Shown here: positions 8,001 to 12,963 of the stretch, in pieces
How positions within the stretch are numbered: the stretch's first letter is position 1
How the letters are laid out: the number at the start of each line of letters is the position of its first letter
Origin: Candidatus Hodarchaeota archaeon
GTDB taxonomy: Archaea > Asgardarchaeota > Heimdallarchaeia > Hodarchaeales > Hodarchaeaceae
Direction of reading: 5' to 3'
Length of the DNA stretch: 12,963 bases
Assembly (NCBI GenBank): GCA_016839665.1
Contig: JAEOTU010000361.1
Coordinates: 1 to 12,963, forward strand
Notes under the pieces: model-generated
Databases searched by the model: none
The model's input: the letters and a program-made list of their open reading frames with translations, nothing else
What the model was told of the DNA's origin: nothing
Translations under genes and position numbers: made by a program

Positions 8001-8059
8001 TCGAACATCTATACAAGCGTATAATGGATAGCGTGAAGAATTATGGACAAAAGAACTGA
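5030..8059 (+). CDS. hsdR: Type I restriction endonuclease subunit HsdR
   Basis: This is the ATP-driven translocase and nuclease of the type I complex. The N-terminal RecB-like nuclease carries D135, E149 and K151 (RNDIVLYV...VNIECK) and the QxxxY motif (Q166-Y170, QIKNY). The SF2 motor follows: Walker A QGSGKT (284-289), DEGH (400-403), TGTP (427-430), then LLTGFDAP (about 629-636) and QAIARTNRPY (about 654-663), which are motifs V and VI. The remaining 340 residues are helical and would dock on HsdM/HsdS. All key residues are intact at 1009 aa, a normal length. The next gene starts inside its last 17 bases. Confidence 0.96.
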   Translation: MPKFTEESLVEGYFVDELEKRGWKFVIADSLERESLEEALLTPVLIRVLRSINEDIGIGDEEVKEVINELKLKSSSIEGSRQILNYLKFGIPIKFEEERIVKYVKLFDYNDYEKNDFIVSRQVFHRKGDKEIRNDIVLYVNGIPLVNIECKNPASFSENWYTAYRQIKNYEKTIPELYKYVQIGVGAEQEAKYFPIVTWLDDTHLNEWREKDKDPIDSTIEMLTPSTLLNITRNYLFFRLEYGSATKVIARYMQYRSAEKIYDRIIHYLRGETKKNRGLIWHWQGSGKTLTMIFAAHKAYHEKLLENPTIFFLVDREELQEQLSNEFNALDITRPEIIETIDVLKKVMRHDEGKGKRGILITLMQKFRPEEFKEIHKELEEQSKIKETLLTRKNVIAFIDEGHRTQYGTLAGQMKLLLQNAFFFAFTGTPISVKHRNTYKEFSYPPNENYFDRYFITESIKDGFTVKIAYQPRLEKEPGIHLDRKMLDTFIEVEYEEIPEEFREKVKEKVKKGLNKIRVILENKKRIRKIAEDISQHFKENVDDQFKAMVVGVSRKACVHYKKALDSFLPSEYSEVVMTYDTDDKPIIRNYKEELKERYKGKETEDITKELVEKFKEENYPKILIVTSKLLTGFDAPILQAQYLDKPLKGHLLLQAIARTNRPYKDRKEVGLILDYVGILKEFTKAFKEYSKEDIESVLYDLDGLRDEFIGLIESTMKFFEDVPKDKFDRSEMLKAIEVLTTEEQNSKQFISNYKRLRKLFQILGSDETKIRMLDEYKWLSAVYVFFASWVIGRSRKTESGYIKKYFSKTLKYVHESTEVQTLEKDLPIIEFDEKYIERLQEKAKTTEEKAANIVFTLNRFVLVEKYKNPIYETLTDKVERILKLWKERTKDYEEIYKEGVEALEVIKKLQARQIELGFSDLDYSILLILEEKFSEDAALIKEAEELSDQIKQSMFTGWYLQKTARKSIERDVRRFMRRYIRKYGIELHELEHLYKRIMDSVKNYGQKN

Positions 8060-8627
8060 GAACCTTAACCAGAAAATACCGTATGACATTCATTATCGTG
8101 AAGTGAAACACGCAAGACTGGAATACAAGACAGGAAATCTTACATTGATACTTCCAAAGAGCTGTAGAAATGAACGATTCCTCCTAGAAAAGCACAGAAC
8201 ATGGATAACAGAAAAGCAACGTACAATCGACAAAGCTATGAAAGATGCAAGAGGCAAGACAGTAAACAGTGCCAGGACAGATGTGGATCTTGAAGAGCTG
8301 GTTCTCGCCCAAGTAGACAAATACAAAGCACGTTTCGGCTTTAATGTCAACAAGATTTATTTCAGAAAAATGAAAACTAAATGGGGGAGTTGTAGTGTAA
8401 AGGGAAACTTAACGATCAATAGACTGCTGAGGTATCTTCCAGAAAGATTGATTAAATATATCGTTTTTCACGAGATGGTTCATTCAAAAGAGAGAAGACA
8501 TAACGAGGGTTTCTGGGCGATTATCAATAAGGAATTCTATGATTGGCGGACACTTGAGAAAGACCTGCTGTCATTCTGGTTTTCAATTCAAAGAGGAAAA
8601 AAGGGTTGTGTATGCTCTTCGTCTTAA
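8043..8627 (+). CDS. YgjP-type (DUF45) zinc metallopeptidase, 194 aa
   Basis: A gluzincin-like protease of the YgjP/DUF45 family. The zinc motif is HEMVH (143-147) with a third ligand probably H153 in the following RRHNEGFW. The family signature MKTKWGSC (110-117) and the strand GNLTINRLLRYLP precede it. The N-terminal beta-rich half (about 15-45) matches family layout. It overlaps hsdR by 17 bases in another frame and is followed nine bases later by the nuclease-APAZ gene. YgjP-like genes are known neighbours of type I restriction operons, although their role is not settled; turnover of HsdR or another subunit is a possibility. The Cys-containing tail (CVCSSS) is unusual. The start is the only ATG that keeps the full domain; the ribosome site is weak, which fits coupled translation. 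Confidence 0.9.
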   Translation: MDKRTENLNQKIPYDIHYREVKHARLEYKTGNLTLILPKSCRNERFLLEKHRTWITEKQRTIDKAMKDARGKTVNSARTDVDLEELVLAQVDKYKARFGFNVNKIYFRKMKTKWGSCSVKGNLTINRLLRYLPERLIKYIVFHEMVHSKERRHNEGFWAIINKEFYDWRTLEKDLLSFWFSIQRGKKGCVCSSS

Positions 8628-8636
8628 GGTGAATAA

Positions 8637-10070
8637 ATGACAATCAAGTTTCTTTATGGTAGACGGGAATCATTAACGGGAAAAGCAGAAGCATACAAGA
8701 AAGCTGTAAGAGCATACTTAGAATCATTAGGTCATTCTCAGACGACCGATTCAATAGTTGAAGGAACTTTTGAGGATATGGTTTTTTATAATCCAACAAT
8801 TGCTCCTGGGAGAAGATTTGTGATTGAGGCTAAAGCAGAGAATGTGTCACTGAAGTCCAAAATACTCGCTAGAGAATTAGTCAAATACTTCAGATTGTGG
8901 CGGAATCGAGAATCCGAGGACCGATTCAAATTCATGTTATTTGTGCAAGCTGTGAAAAGACCAAATGAATGGGAGCTTCTTTTCTCTGAAGTTGACAACA
9001 TTTTAACTGTGAGAAAGTGGTGCAAATGGTATAATGAAAAGTTCCGTAAAATGAAGGAGTCCTTGATCGAGAGAGAAAACATACCTCAGTTTGCAAAGTT
9101 TCTTTGCGAGAGTGAAGTTATAGTTGGAAATAAAGTACGCCTAGAACTTGCCATCATAGAAAGGGAGAGAATATCAACACTTGCTATTCCACGAATAGGA
9201 AAAAAATTGTTAAAAATTGTGGATAAGAGGCGGGCACCAATAATGAAGAAAAGTAGCCTCATGATGAACGTACTCCCCATCAACGTTCCAGATTGTTACT
9301 TCACTTGCTGTTCCACAGCTGCAAGTAAAACAGAGATTTATGATAGTCTGAGAGACGCTTTAATTCCACCTTTTATCTGGAGGAGAGATAGAAGCATGAT
9401 GTCATTCGCTGAATTTGACAAAGACAATCCTTTATTGGGATTTGTAAAAGGTTCAATTACCGTGAAAAAGACGAAGGAACTACAATATGAAAATCCTCCA
9501 TTAAGCGCACATCTGGTAAACATACACCTAAGAAGGATAATTTGGAATAGAGGGTTATATCGAGATAAAGAGATTTTTTATTTTCCGATGTTAGACAAAA
9601 CAAAGTCAGAAAGGCTAGAAATCGACCGAAATAATAGGAAAAGATGGGTTGTAAAAAAACTAATCGCTACTAGAGATACGAAATATGCAAAGGAAGGTGA
9701 AACAAACTTTTTCTTTCATCGAGCAGTAGAATTGAGAACTCCTACGTATTGGGGAACATCCTACATCGAGCTTACTCCAAGGAGGTATTATACTTTAGAC
9801 GGAGAGACCCCAACCAAAGGAGAAATTCGAGCAGCAATTGATCGTAAGTTTAGAACCCCCTATTATGACAGAAGCAAGAGCAGAATGGGGTTAATGAGGT
9901 TTTGGAGGTTTCTGTTGTTTGAATCCGAGAATTATCGCTTCCCACCGGAAAAATGGTTTGACAGATTTAAATTTGGTGGATTTGTAACGAAACCTGTCGA
10001 TTGGAGCCCAATGGTTATAGGTAGACACCAGACAAGACTATGGGATTTTGAGGAGGTCAATAATGCTTAG
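8637..10070 (+). CDS. Nuclease-APAZ protein, SPARDA-like effector partner of short Argonaute
   Basis: This is a two-part protein. The N-terminal 140 residues look like a PD-(D/E)XK nuclease: E46/D47, then a strand with ExK (RRFVIEAKAENVS, E64 and K66), and a helix LARELVKYFRLW. The C-terminal half, about 285-465, has the pattern of APAZ, the domain that stands in for the N and PAZ regions of short Argonautes. The clearest stretch is HRAVELRTPTYWG, YIELTPRRYYTLDGETP and the following RMGLMRFWRFLLF. By analogy with SPARDA (DREN nuclease plus short pAgo), guide-directed target binding would switch on indiscriminate nucleic-acid cleavage. The nuclease part does not look like the canonical DUF4365/DREN sequence. 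An AAGGTGA ribosome site precedes the ATG. The Argonaute gene starts within its last eight bases, so the two are coupled. Confidence 0.85.
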   Translation: MTIKFLYGRRESLTGKAEAYKKAVRAYLESLGHSQTTDSIVEGTFEDMVFYNPTIAPGRRFVIEAKAENVSLKSKILARELVKYFRLWRNRESEDRFKFMLFVQAVKRPNEWELLFSEVDNILTVRKWCKWYNEKFRKMKESLIERENIPQFAKFLCESEVIVGNKVRLELAIIERERISTLAIPRIGKKLLKIVDKRRAPIMKKSSLMMNVLPINVPDCYFTCCSTAASKTEIYDSLRDALIPPFIWRRDRSMMSFAEFDKDNPLLGFVKGSITVKKTKELQYENPPLSAHLVNIHLRRIIWNRGLYRDKEIFYFPMLDKTKSERLEIDRNNRKRWVVKKLIATRDTKYAKEGETNFFFHRAVELRTPTYWGTSYIELTPRRYYTLDGETPTKGEIRAAIDRKFRTPYYDRSKSRMGLMRFWRFLLFESENYRFPPEKWFDRFKFGGFVTKPVDWSPMVIGRHQTRLWDFEEVNNA

Positions 10071-11502
10071 AGTTTTTAGGATTGATGAGCCTGCTCTTTT
10101 CTTTGGAGGCAACAAGAAGTGCCTTGATCCTCAAGTGGGTCTCCTAAACTTTGGTCCGCATGGAGGAAGGGCAACAAACACTTTAGAAAAAATATCAATT
10201 AGAGCTGGAATGGTAGGAACTGACCAGAGCATAGATTCCACGAATGTTTGGTTAAGCAGATTGAGACATAGAATAGCTGCAGAGGATCGCTCTAAGACAG
10301 AGTACAAGGGAATTGATTTTCCTGGGATTAATCTCGACGGTCCCTTAAGATTCGAAATCTGCGTCGATAAGAACTGCATTGTCAAAATAGGTAAAAAGTT
10401 TGTTAAAGGTTTAGCAAAGATCTCAAGAAGAGAGCGCATTCTTCAGGCTGCCAAGGAATATTGCAGGAAACTAGATGATTTAACTGAAGCACATCCTAGA
10501 CCACAAATAGTCCTGTTGCCCATTGATAGCCTGCTACTTCGCCTTTGTAAGGAGCCATATCGTCGAACTGATAAAATTATATATCAACGTAGAGAATTTG
10601 GTGACCCAGATAGTGCTACAGCGGAGCTTTTCGATTTCCACCATCATCTAAAAGCGCAAGCTGCTCTTAGAAATTTTGTTACGCAGATGATAACCCCCAA
10701 GACTCTAGTTTTTGCAGACGACAAGCAGAGTCCCGCTTTGATTGGTTGGAACATCTCAGCTGGGATATATTACAAAGCTACTGGCGTTCCATGGAAACTT
10801 GCTGAAATAGACGACGAAACTTGCTTTATCGGAGTCTCTTTTTACCATGAAGGAGAGTCAATCAGAGCAAGTATTGCTCAAGTTTATATGAGAACCGGAG
10901 AGAGTCAGGTCATAAGAGGGAAACCTTTCGAGTGGGATGAAGAAGAGAAAGGCAGAAAAGTACAATTAGAATCATCTCAAATGGTAGAAATAATTCAAGA
11001 TTCTATCGATCTCTTCTTAAGACAAAGAGGGAAACTACCTAAAAGACTAGTAGTGCACAAGTCAACCAGATTCTCTGACGAAGAGATTGATGGATGCGAG
11101 CAAGCATCAAGTGATATTGACGAGTTGGATATAATTCATATTAGAGAATGGACAGGTTTTCGAGCTTATCACAAAGGTCATGACTATCCAGCTGTACGCG
11201 GTACTGTGATTGCCAATGGCAAAGAAGCGATGTTGTTTACAACAGGTTACGTTTCACCTCTTGGAACTTATCCTGGACCATCTTCACCAAGACCACTTCA
11301 CCTAATATGCCAAAAGTTGGATACATCCATTGAATCAGTTTGTCTTGACATATTGGGTTTAACAAAGCTTGATTGGAATTCTTCAACATTCAACATAAGG
11401 ATGCCGGTGACTATTGCAGTTTCTAGGAAAGTAGGAGCAGTGATGGCAGAAATGGTTTCAGCAGGAGGCACTCCTCCTTCTAGCTATAGGTTCTATATGT
11501 GA
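10063..11502 (+). CDS. Short prokaryotic Argonaute (MID-PIWI), catalytically inactive
   Basis: The guide-binding protein of the pair has 479 aa and only MID and PIWI domains. The N-terminus shows the short-pAgo signature EPALFFGG...DPQVGLLNFGP. The MID part has DFHHHLKAQA and VTQMITPKTL; H193, K197 and Q208 are candidates for the pocket holding the guide 5' end. The PIWI part has NISAGIYYKATGVPW, then CFIGVSFYHEG where the first catalytic Asp is Ser259, and VVHKSTRF where the later Asp position is Ser334. The slicer tetrad is therefore lost, as in other short pAgos. ATG 10063 is chosen because AGGAGGTC ends four bases before it; an in-frame TTG at 10048 lies upstream of that site. It overlaps the nuclease-APAZ gene by eight bases. 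Confidence 0.93.
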   Translation: MLRVFRIDEPALFFGGNKKCLDPQVGLLNFGPHGGRATNTLEKISIRAGMVGTDQSIDSTNVWLSRLRHRIAAEDRSKTEYKGIDFPGINLDGPLRFEICVDKNCIVKIGKKFVKGLAKISRRERILQAAKEYCRKLDDLTEAHPRPQIVLLPIDSLLLRLCKEPYRRTDKIIYQRREFGDPDSATAELFDFHHHLKAQAALRNFVTQMITPKTLVFADDKQSPALIGWNISAGIYYKATGVPWKLAEIDDETCFIGVSFYHEGESIRASIAQVYMRTGESQVIRGKPFEWDEEEKGRKVQLESSQMVEIIQDSIDLFLRQRGKLPKRLVVHKSTRFSDEEIDGCEQASSDIDELDIIHIREWTGFRAYHKGHDYPAVRGTVIANGKEAMLFTTGYVSPLGTYPGPSSPRPLHLICQKLDTSIESVCLDILGLTKLDWNSSTFNIRMPVTIAVSRKVGAVMAEMVSAGGTPPSSYRFYM

Positions 11503-11535
11503 AACTATGCGTGCTCACATCAAGGACGACTTAAG

Positions 11536-11548
11536 TTTTTTTCTCTTT
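11536..11548 (+). terminator. Probable T-rich terminator of the hsd-Argonaute operon
   Basis: A run of seven T followed by CTCTTT begins 34 bases after the Argonaute stop. T-tracts on the non-template strand end archaeal transcripts without needing a hairpin. The next gene has its own promoter just downstream. Confidence 0.5.
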
Positions 11549-11583
11549 GCACTTTGCGAGTTCAATCTTCAAGGAGATTTTTC

Positions 11584-11605
11584 GCAGAAAAGGCTTATTT
11601 AAAAA
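11584..11605 (+). promoter_or_regulatory. Promoter of the TIR/NDT-like gene, probably leaderless
   Basis: A BRE-like purine stretch (CAGAAAAGG) precedes the box TTATTTAAAAA (11595-11605). A start about 25 bases downstream falls at about 11625, on the ATG at 11624 or just before the in-frame ATG at 11633. No Shine-Dalgarno is visible. Together these point to a leaderless transcript made independently of the operon upstream. Confidence 0.6.
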
Positions 11606-11623
11606 TGAAAGGCACTATGTTGA

Positions 11624-12361
11624 ATGGTTCAAATGTATTATCATTGTGTAGCTACCTTAGGTGGTACGAATAGACATCACAGATGGTGGAACCGGAGTAA
11701 AGATAAATTTGTAACTGACCTTATGGGACCGTTCTTAAGAGGGCAGATAATCCAGGGTAAATGGAGAAAGAAACCGTGTCTCATAAATATGGGAGCAATA
11801 GACCATTTTGTAGTTTTCAGGACTAAACGTAAACTGGATAGTTCTCGAATTCAGAAATTCAAGAAGAATAACAGCATCGGAGAGAATTGTACGTCAGAGT
11901 TAACGAATGAGATACGTTTCGATAAAGCAATTGAGCGGACGAAATCTCTAATGCAGCAATTGATGCTTCCACCAAAACATCAGATATTTGTCATAATGAA
12001 GTTTGATGATGAACATTTAGACTCAGCTTACAAAGGAGTTATCCGACCAGTAGGAGAAGAATTTGGTTACAGGGTATTGCGTATTGATGAAATTGAGGAC
12101 AGTGGGATGATAACCTCTCAAATCATAGAAACCATAGTCGAAAGTGAAATTGTGTTAGCAGATCTCACAGGTGCACGACCGAACTGCTATTATGAGACTG
12201 GCGTAGCATATGCAACAGGAAGGGAGCTCATTCTTTCCATCCAAGGAGATGAAGAGGTTCATTTTGACCTCTCAGTAAATCGATTTATTAAATGGAAAAC
12301 TGAACAAGACTTTAGAGAGCAATTAAAACAACGGTTAATGACGATTATAGAAGAGACATAA
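11624..12361 (+). CDS. Nucleoside 2-deoxyribosyltransferase/TIR-like effector with N-terminal accessory domain
   Basis: Residues 118-245 have the layout of the nucleoside 2-deoxyribosyltransferase superfamily, to which many TIR-like defence enzymes are related: IFVIMKFDDE, then IVESEIVLADLTGARPNCYYETGVAYATG and a final FDLSVNRFIKW. E191 in YYETG is the likely catalytic nucleophile and D180 sits in the conserved ADLTG strand. Such domains cleave N-glycosidic bonds of nucleosides, nucleotides or NAD. Residues 1-75 (YYHCVATLGG, FVTDLMGPFLRG, HFVVFRTKRKL) form a separate small domain, possibly a sensor; I recall similar domains ahead of this enzyme type but cannot verify this. A polar linker joins them. 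It is separately promoted from the Argonaute operon and lacks APAZ, so it is not a SPARTA subunit by sequence. ATG 11633 is an alternative start. Confidence 0.8.
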   Translation: MVQMYYHCVATLGGTNRHHRWWNRSKDKFVTDLMGPFLRGQIIQGKWRKKPCLINMGAIDHFVVFRTKRKLDSSRIQKFKKNNSIGENCTSELTNEIRFDKAIERTKSLMQQLMLPPKHQIFVIMKFDDEHLDSAYKGVIRPVGEEFGYRVLRIDEIEDSGMITSQIIETIVESEIVLADLTGARPNCYYETGVAYATGRELILSIQGDEEVHFDLSVNRFIKWKTEQDFREQLKQRLMTIIEET

Positions 12362-12370
12362 GCGCTCTCC

Positions 12371-12664
12371 CTAGATTAACTTTAATTCTTTCTTTTCTCT
12401 ATATCGAGCTTCCTTTAGTTTGTCATACATGTGAAAGAATCTTTGCCCGCTGGTGTAGAGCTCATATACGGATTTTATTGCCCATGCATCCAGCCAATTG
12501 CGTATGGAATCATAACGGATTACTGCATTTAGTCGTGAGATTTGATTTTCTTCTATAACCAAAATAACCTTTCTATAATTGAATTCCCTGGCTTCTCTGA
12601 GTTTGCGAATCGCAGAGTCTATGTTACCTCCGATCTGAACTTCAATGGCTACTTCAGGGTTTTT
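12371..12664 (-). pseudogene. Fragment of an unrecognised gene, 5' end missing
   Basis: An open frame of about 97 codons runs leftward from just after a stop at 12667-12665 to TAG at 12371. It has no ATG or GTG at its head; the first usable codon is TTG at 12562, in mid-domain. It reads PEVAIEVQIGGNIDSAIRKL, then REFNYRKVILVIEENQ and a helical, basic tail. The pattern (a strand with ExQ, a helix, a hydrophobic strand KVILVIEE) is reminiscent of a nuclease-like alpha/beta domain, but I cannot assign it. Its start overlaps the end of the int fragment at a six-A run. Deleting one A would fuse the two frames. It is convergent with the TIR-like gene, ten bases apart. Confidence 0.5.
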
Positions 12665-12809
12665 TCAGGTCACAAATACGATTTAGATGTTTCAACCTAA
12701 TGCTAAGCGCTTTTAGAGTAGACTCTGCATACCCATTGGACTTGAGGTTAATTAAAAGTTCAATTATCTCTCTGGTCGCGGGTTCAAATCCCGCCCGAGG
12801 CTCCAAGAA
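12654..12809 (-). pseudogene. int: SSV-type integrase, downstream part int(C), truncated in its SAM-like domain
   Basis: Entering from attR in the frame FLEPRAGFEPAT, this strand continues REIIELLINLKSNGYAEST and LKALSIRLKHLNRICDLKKP, then stops at 12654. That is the N-terminal SAM-like core-binding domain of archaeal XerA/SSV-type tyrosine recombinases, with the GYxxST signature. The catalytic domain (Arg, HxxR, Tyr) is absent from the window interior. The frame is the one left open by int(N) at attL, so the two ends formed one gene before integration. In the integrated state an unrelated chromosomal ATG (12833) happens to precede it. The truncation probably arose by deletion, since the foreign fragment 12371-12664 adjoins it. 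Confidence 0.8.
12773..12809 (+). repeat. attR, 37-bp direct repeat copy 2 (bare tRNA-Thr 3' end)
   Basis: It is identical to 91-127. It contains the variable loop, T arm, 3' acceptor strand and CCA of tRNA-Thr but nothing of the 5' half, so it cannot make a tRNA. It marks the original chromosomal tRNA 3' end, displaced by the island; the T-run at 12839-12847 beyond it may be the former tRNA terminator. Confidence 0.92.
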
Positions 12810-12849
12810 ACAAGGCAGTAAAAAGTTTCCCATCTAATTCTTTTTTCTG

Positions 12850-12858
12850 AAATATATC
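12850..12858 (+). promoter_or_regulatory. Candidate TATA box of the right-flanking chromosomal gene
   Basis: The sequence AAATATATC predicts a start near 12880, upstream of the ATG at 12904. No Shine-Dalgarno is visible in the C-rich leader. Confidence 0.4.
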
Positions 12859-12903
12859 GAAAAAAGAACTATCGCTAAATCCCCCCAACCTACAACACTA
12901 CTT

Positions 12904-12963
12904 ATGGGCGCAATAGACGTTCTAACAGTCAACGAAAAACTTGAACAATTCGATCTCATCAAA
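12904..12963 (+). CDS. Start of a chromosomal gene, cut by the window end
   Basis: Twenty codons (MGAIDVLTVNEKLEQFDLIK) run open to the edge of the window. They follow a TATA-like box at 12850-12858. The gene lies outside attR and so belongs to the host chromosome. The fragment is too short for me to name a family, and codons alone do not prove that it is a gene. Confidence 0.5.
   Translation, partial: MGAIDVLTVNEKLEQFDLIK

Larger units (their letters stand above)
91..12809. mobile_element. Integrated SSV-type genomic island in tRNA-Thr, carrying defence genes
   Basis: An exact 37-bp direct repeat bounds the element. Its left copy completes the tRNA-Thr gene and its right copy is a bare tRNA 3' end. 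The distance between copies is 12,682 bp, the predicted circle size. An integrase reading frame crosses the repeat in the same frame at both ends on the minus strand, so a circle would rejoin the two parts. This is the hallmark of SSV-type archaeal integration, in which attP lies inside int. The integrase lacks its catalytic part, so the island is probably a decayed, immobile relic unless helped in trans. I recognise no replication or virion gene. The cargo is almost entirely defence-like. Confidence 0.88.

Noticed and set aside
10048..10062. Upstream TTG start for the Argonaute
   Set aside because: The strong AGGAGGTC site lies downstream of this TTG and is well spaced for ATG 10063, which also gives the expected N-terminus MLRVFRIDEPALFFGG.
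10063..11502. Slicer-active Argonaute
   Set aside because: The first catalytic Asp position is Ser259 and a later one is Ser334, so target cleavage by the PIWI domain is not expected.
8637..12361. SPARTA system (TIR-APAZ plus short Argonaute) formed with the TIR-like gene
   Set aside because: The TIR/deoxyribosyltransferase-like protein has no APAZ region and a separate promoter, while the Argonaute's APAZ partner carries a nuclease-like domain.
12654..12833. Complete small gene starting at the chromosomal ATG 12833 and reading through attR into the int fragment
   Set aside because: The first codons are chromosomal sequence joined to the element by integration. The true upstream half of int is at the left end, where a ribosome site is present.
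1..12963. CRISPR array or insertion sequence
   Set aside because: I saw no regularly spaced repeat series and no transposase; the only long exact repeat noticed is the att pair.

Overview
The window looks archaeal. Candidate promoters have BRE/TATA-like boxes about 25 bases before the inferred transcript starts, one gene appears leaderless, and a tRNA-Thr(GGT) is the target of an SSV-type element whose integrase gene was split by integration. The DNA is AT-rich. I cannot name a genus from sequence alone.

Layout. A complete tRNA-Thr lies at 47-123. Its last 37 bp (91-127) recur exactly at 12773-12809. These direct repeats are attL and attR of a 12.7-kb integrated island, and chromosome resumes at about 12810 with the start of a truncated gene at 12904. 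Read on the minus strand, the first codons of an integrase gene end at attL (193 to 91). Its continuation, the N-terminal SAM-like core-binding domain of a tyrosine recombinase, starts at attR and runs to 12654, where it is cut short. No catalytic domain is present, so the element looks trapped. A 104-aa gene sits directly upstream of the int start.

Cargo. (1) 809-1841: two overlapping genes, an unknown 133-aa protein and a PD-(D/E)XK nuclease-like protein. (2) 1966-11502: six genes in one direction with overlaps or gaps of at most 9 bp. They encode type I restriction-modification HsdM (with a winged-helix-like N-terminus), HsdS and HsdR, a YgjP-type zinc metallopeptidase, a nuclease-APAZ protein, and a short, catalytically dead Argonaute (MID-PIWI). 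(3) 11624-12361: a separately promoted protein with a nucleoside 2-deoxyribosyltransferase/TIR-like domain. (4) 12371-12664, minus strand: an undatable gene fragment next to the broken integrase.

How the parts may work together. The type I system would methylate self DNA and cut unmodified DNA. The nuclease-APAZ/short-Argonaute pair resembles the SPARDA class of guide-directed abortive systems, but here it is archaeal and written into the same operon as the restriction system. The most interesting proposal is that the two act as one layered defence, with a small zinc protease between them. That coupling is inference from gene order; the domain assignments rest on visible motifs.
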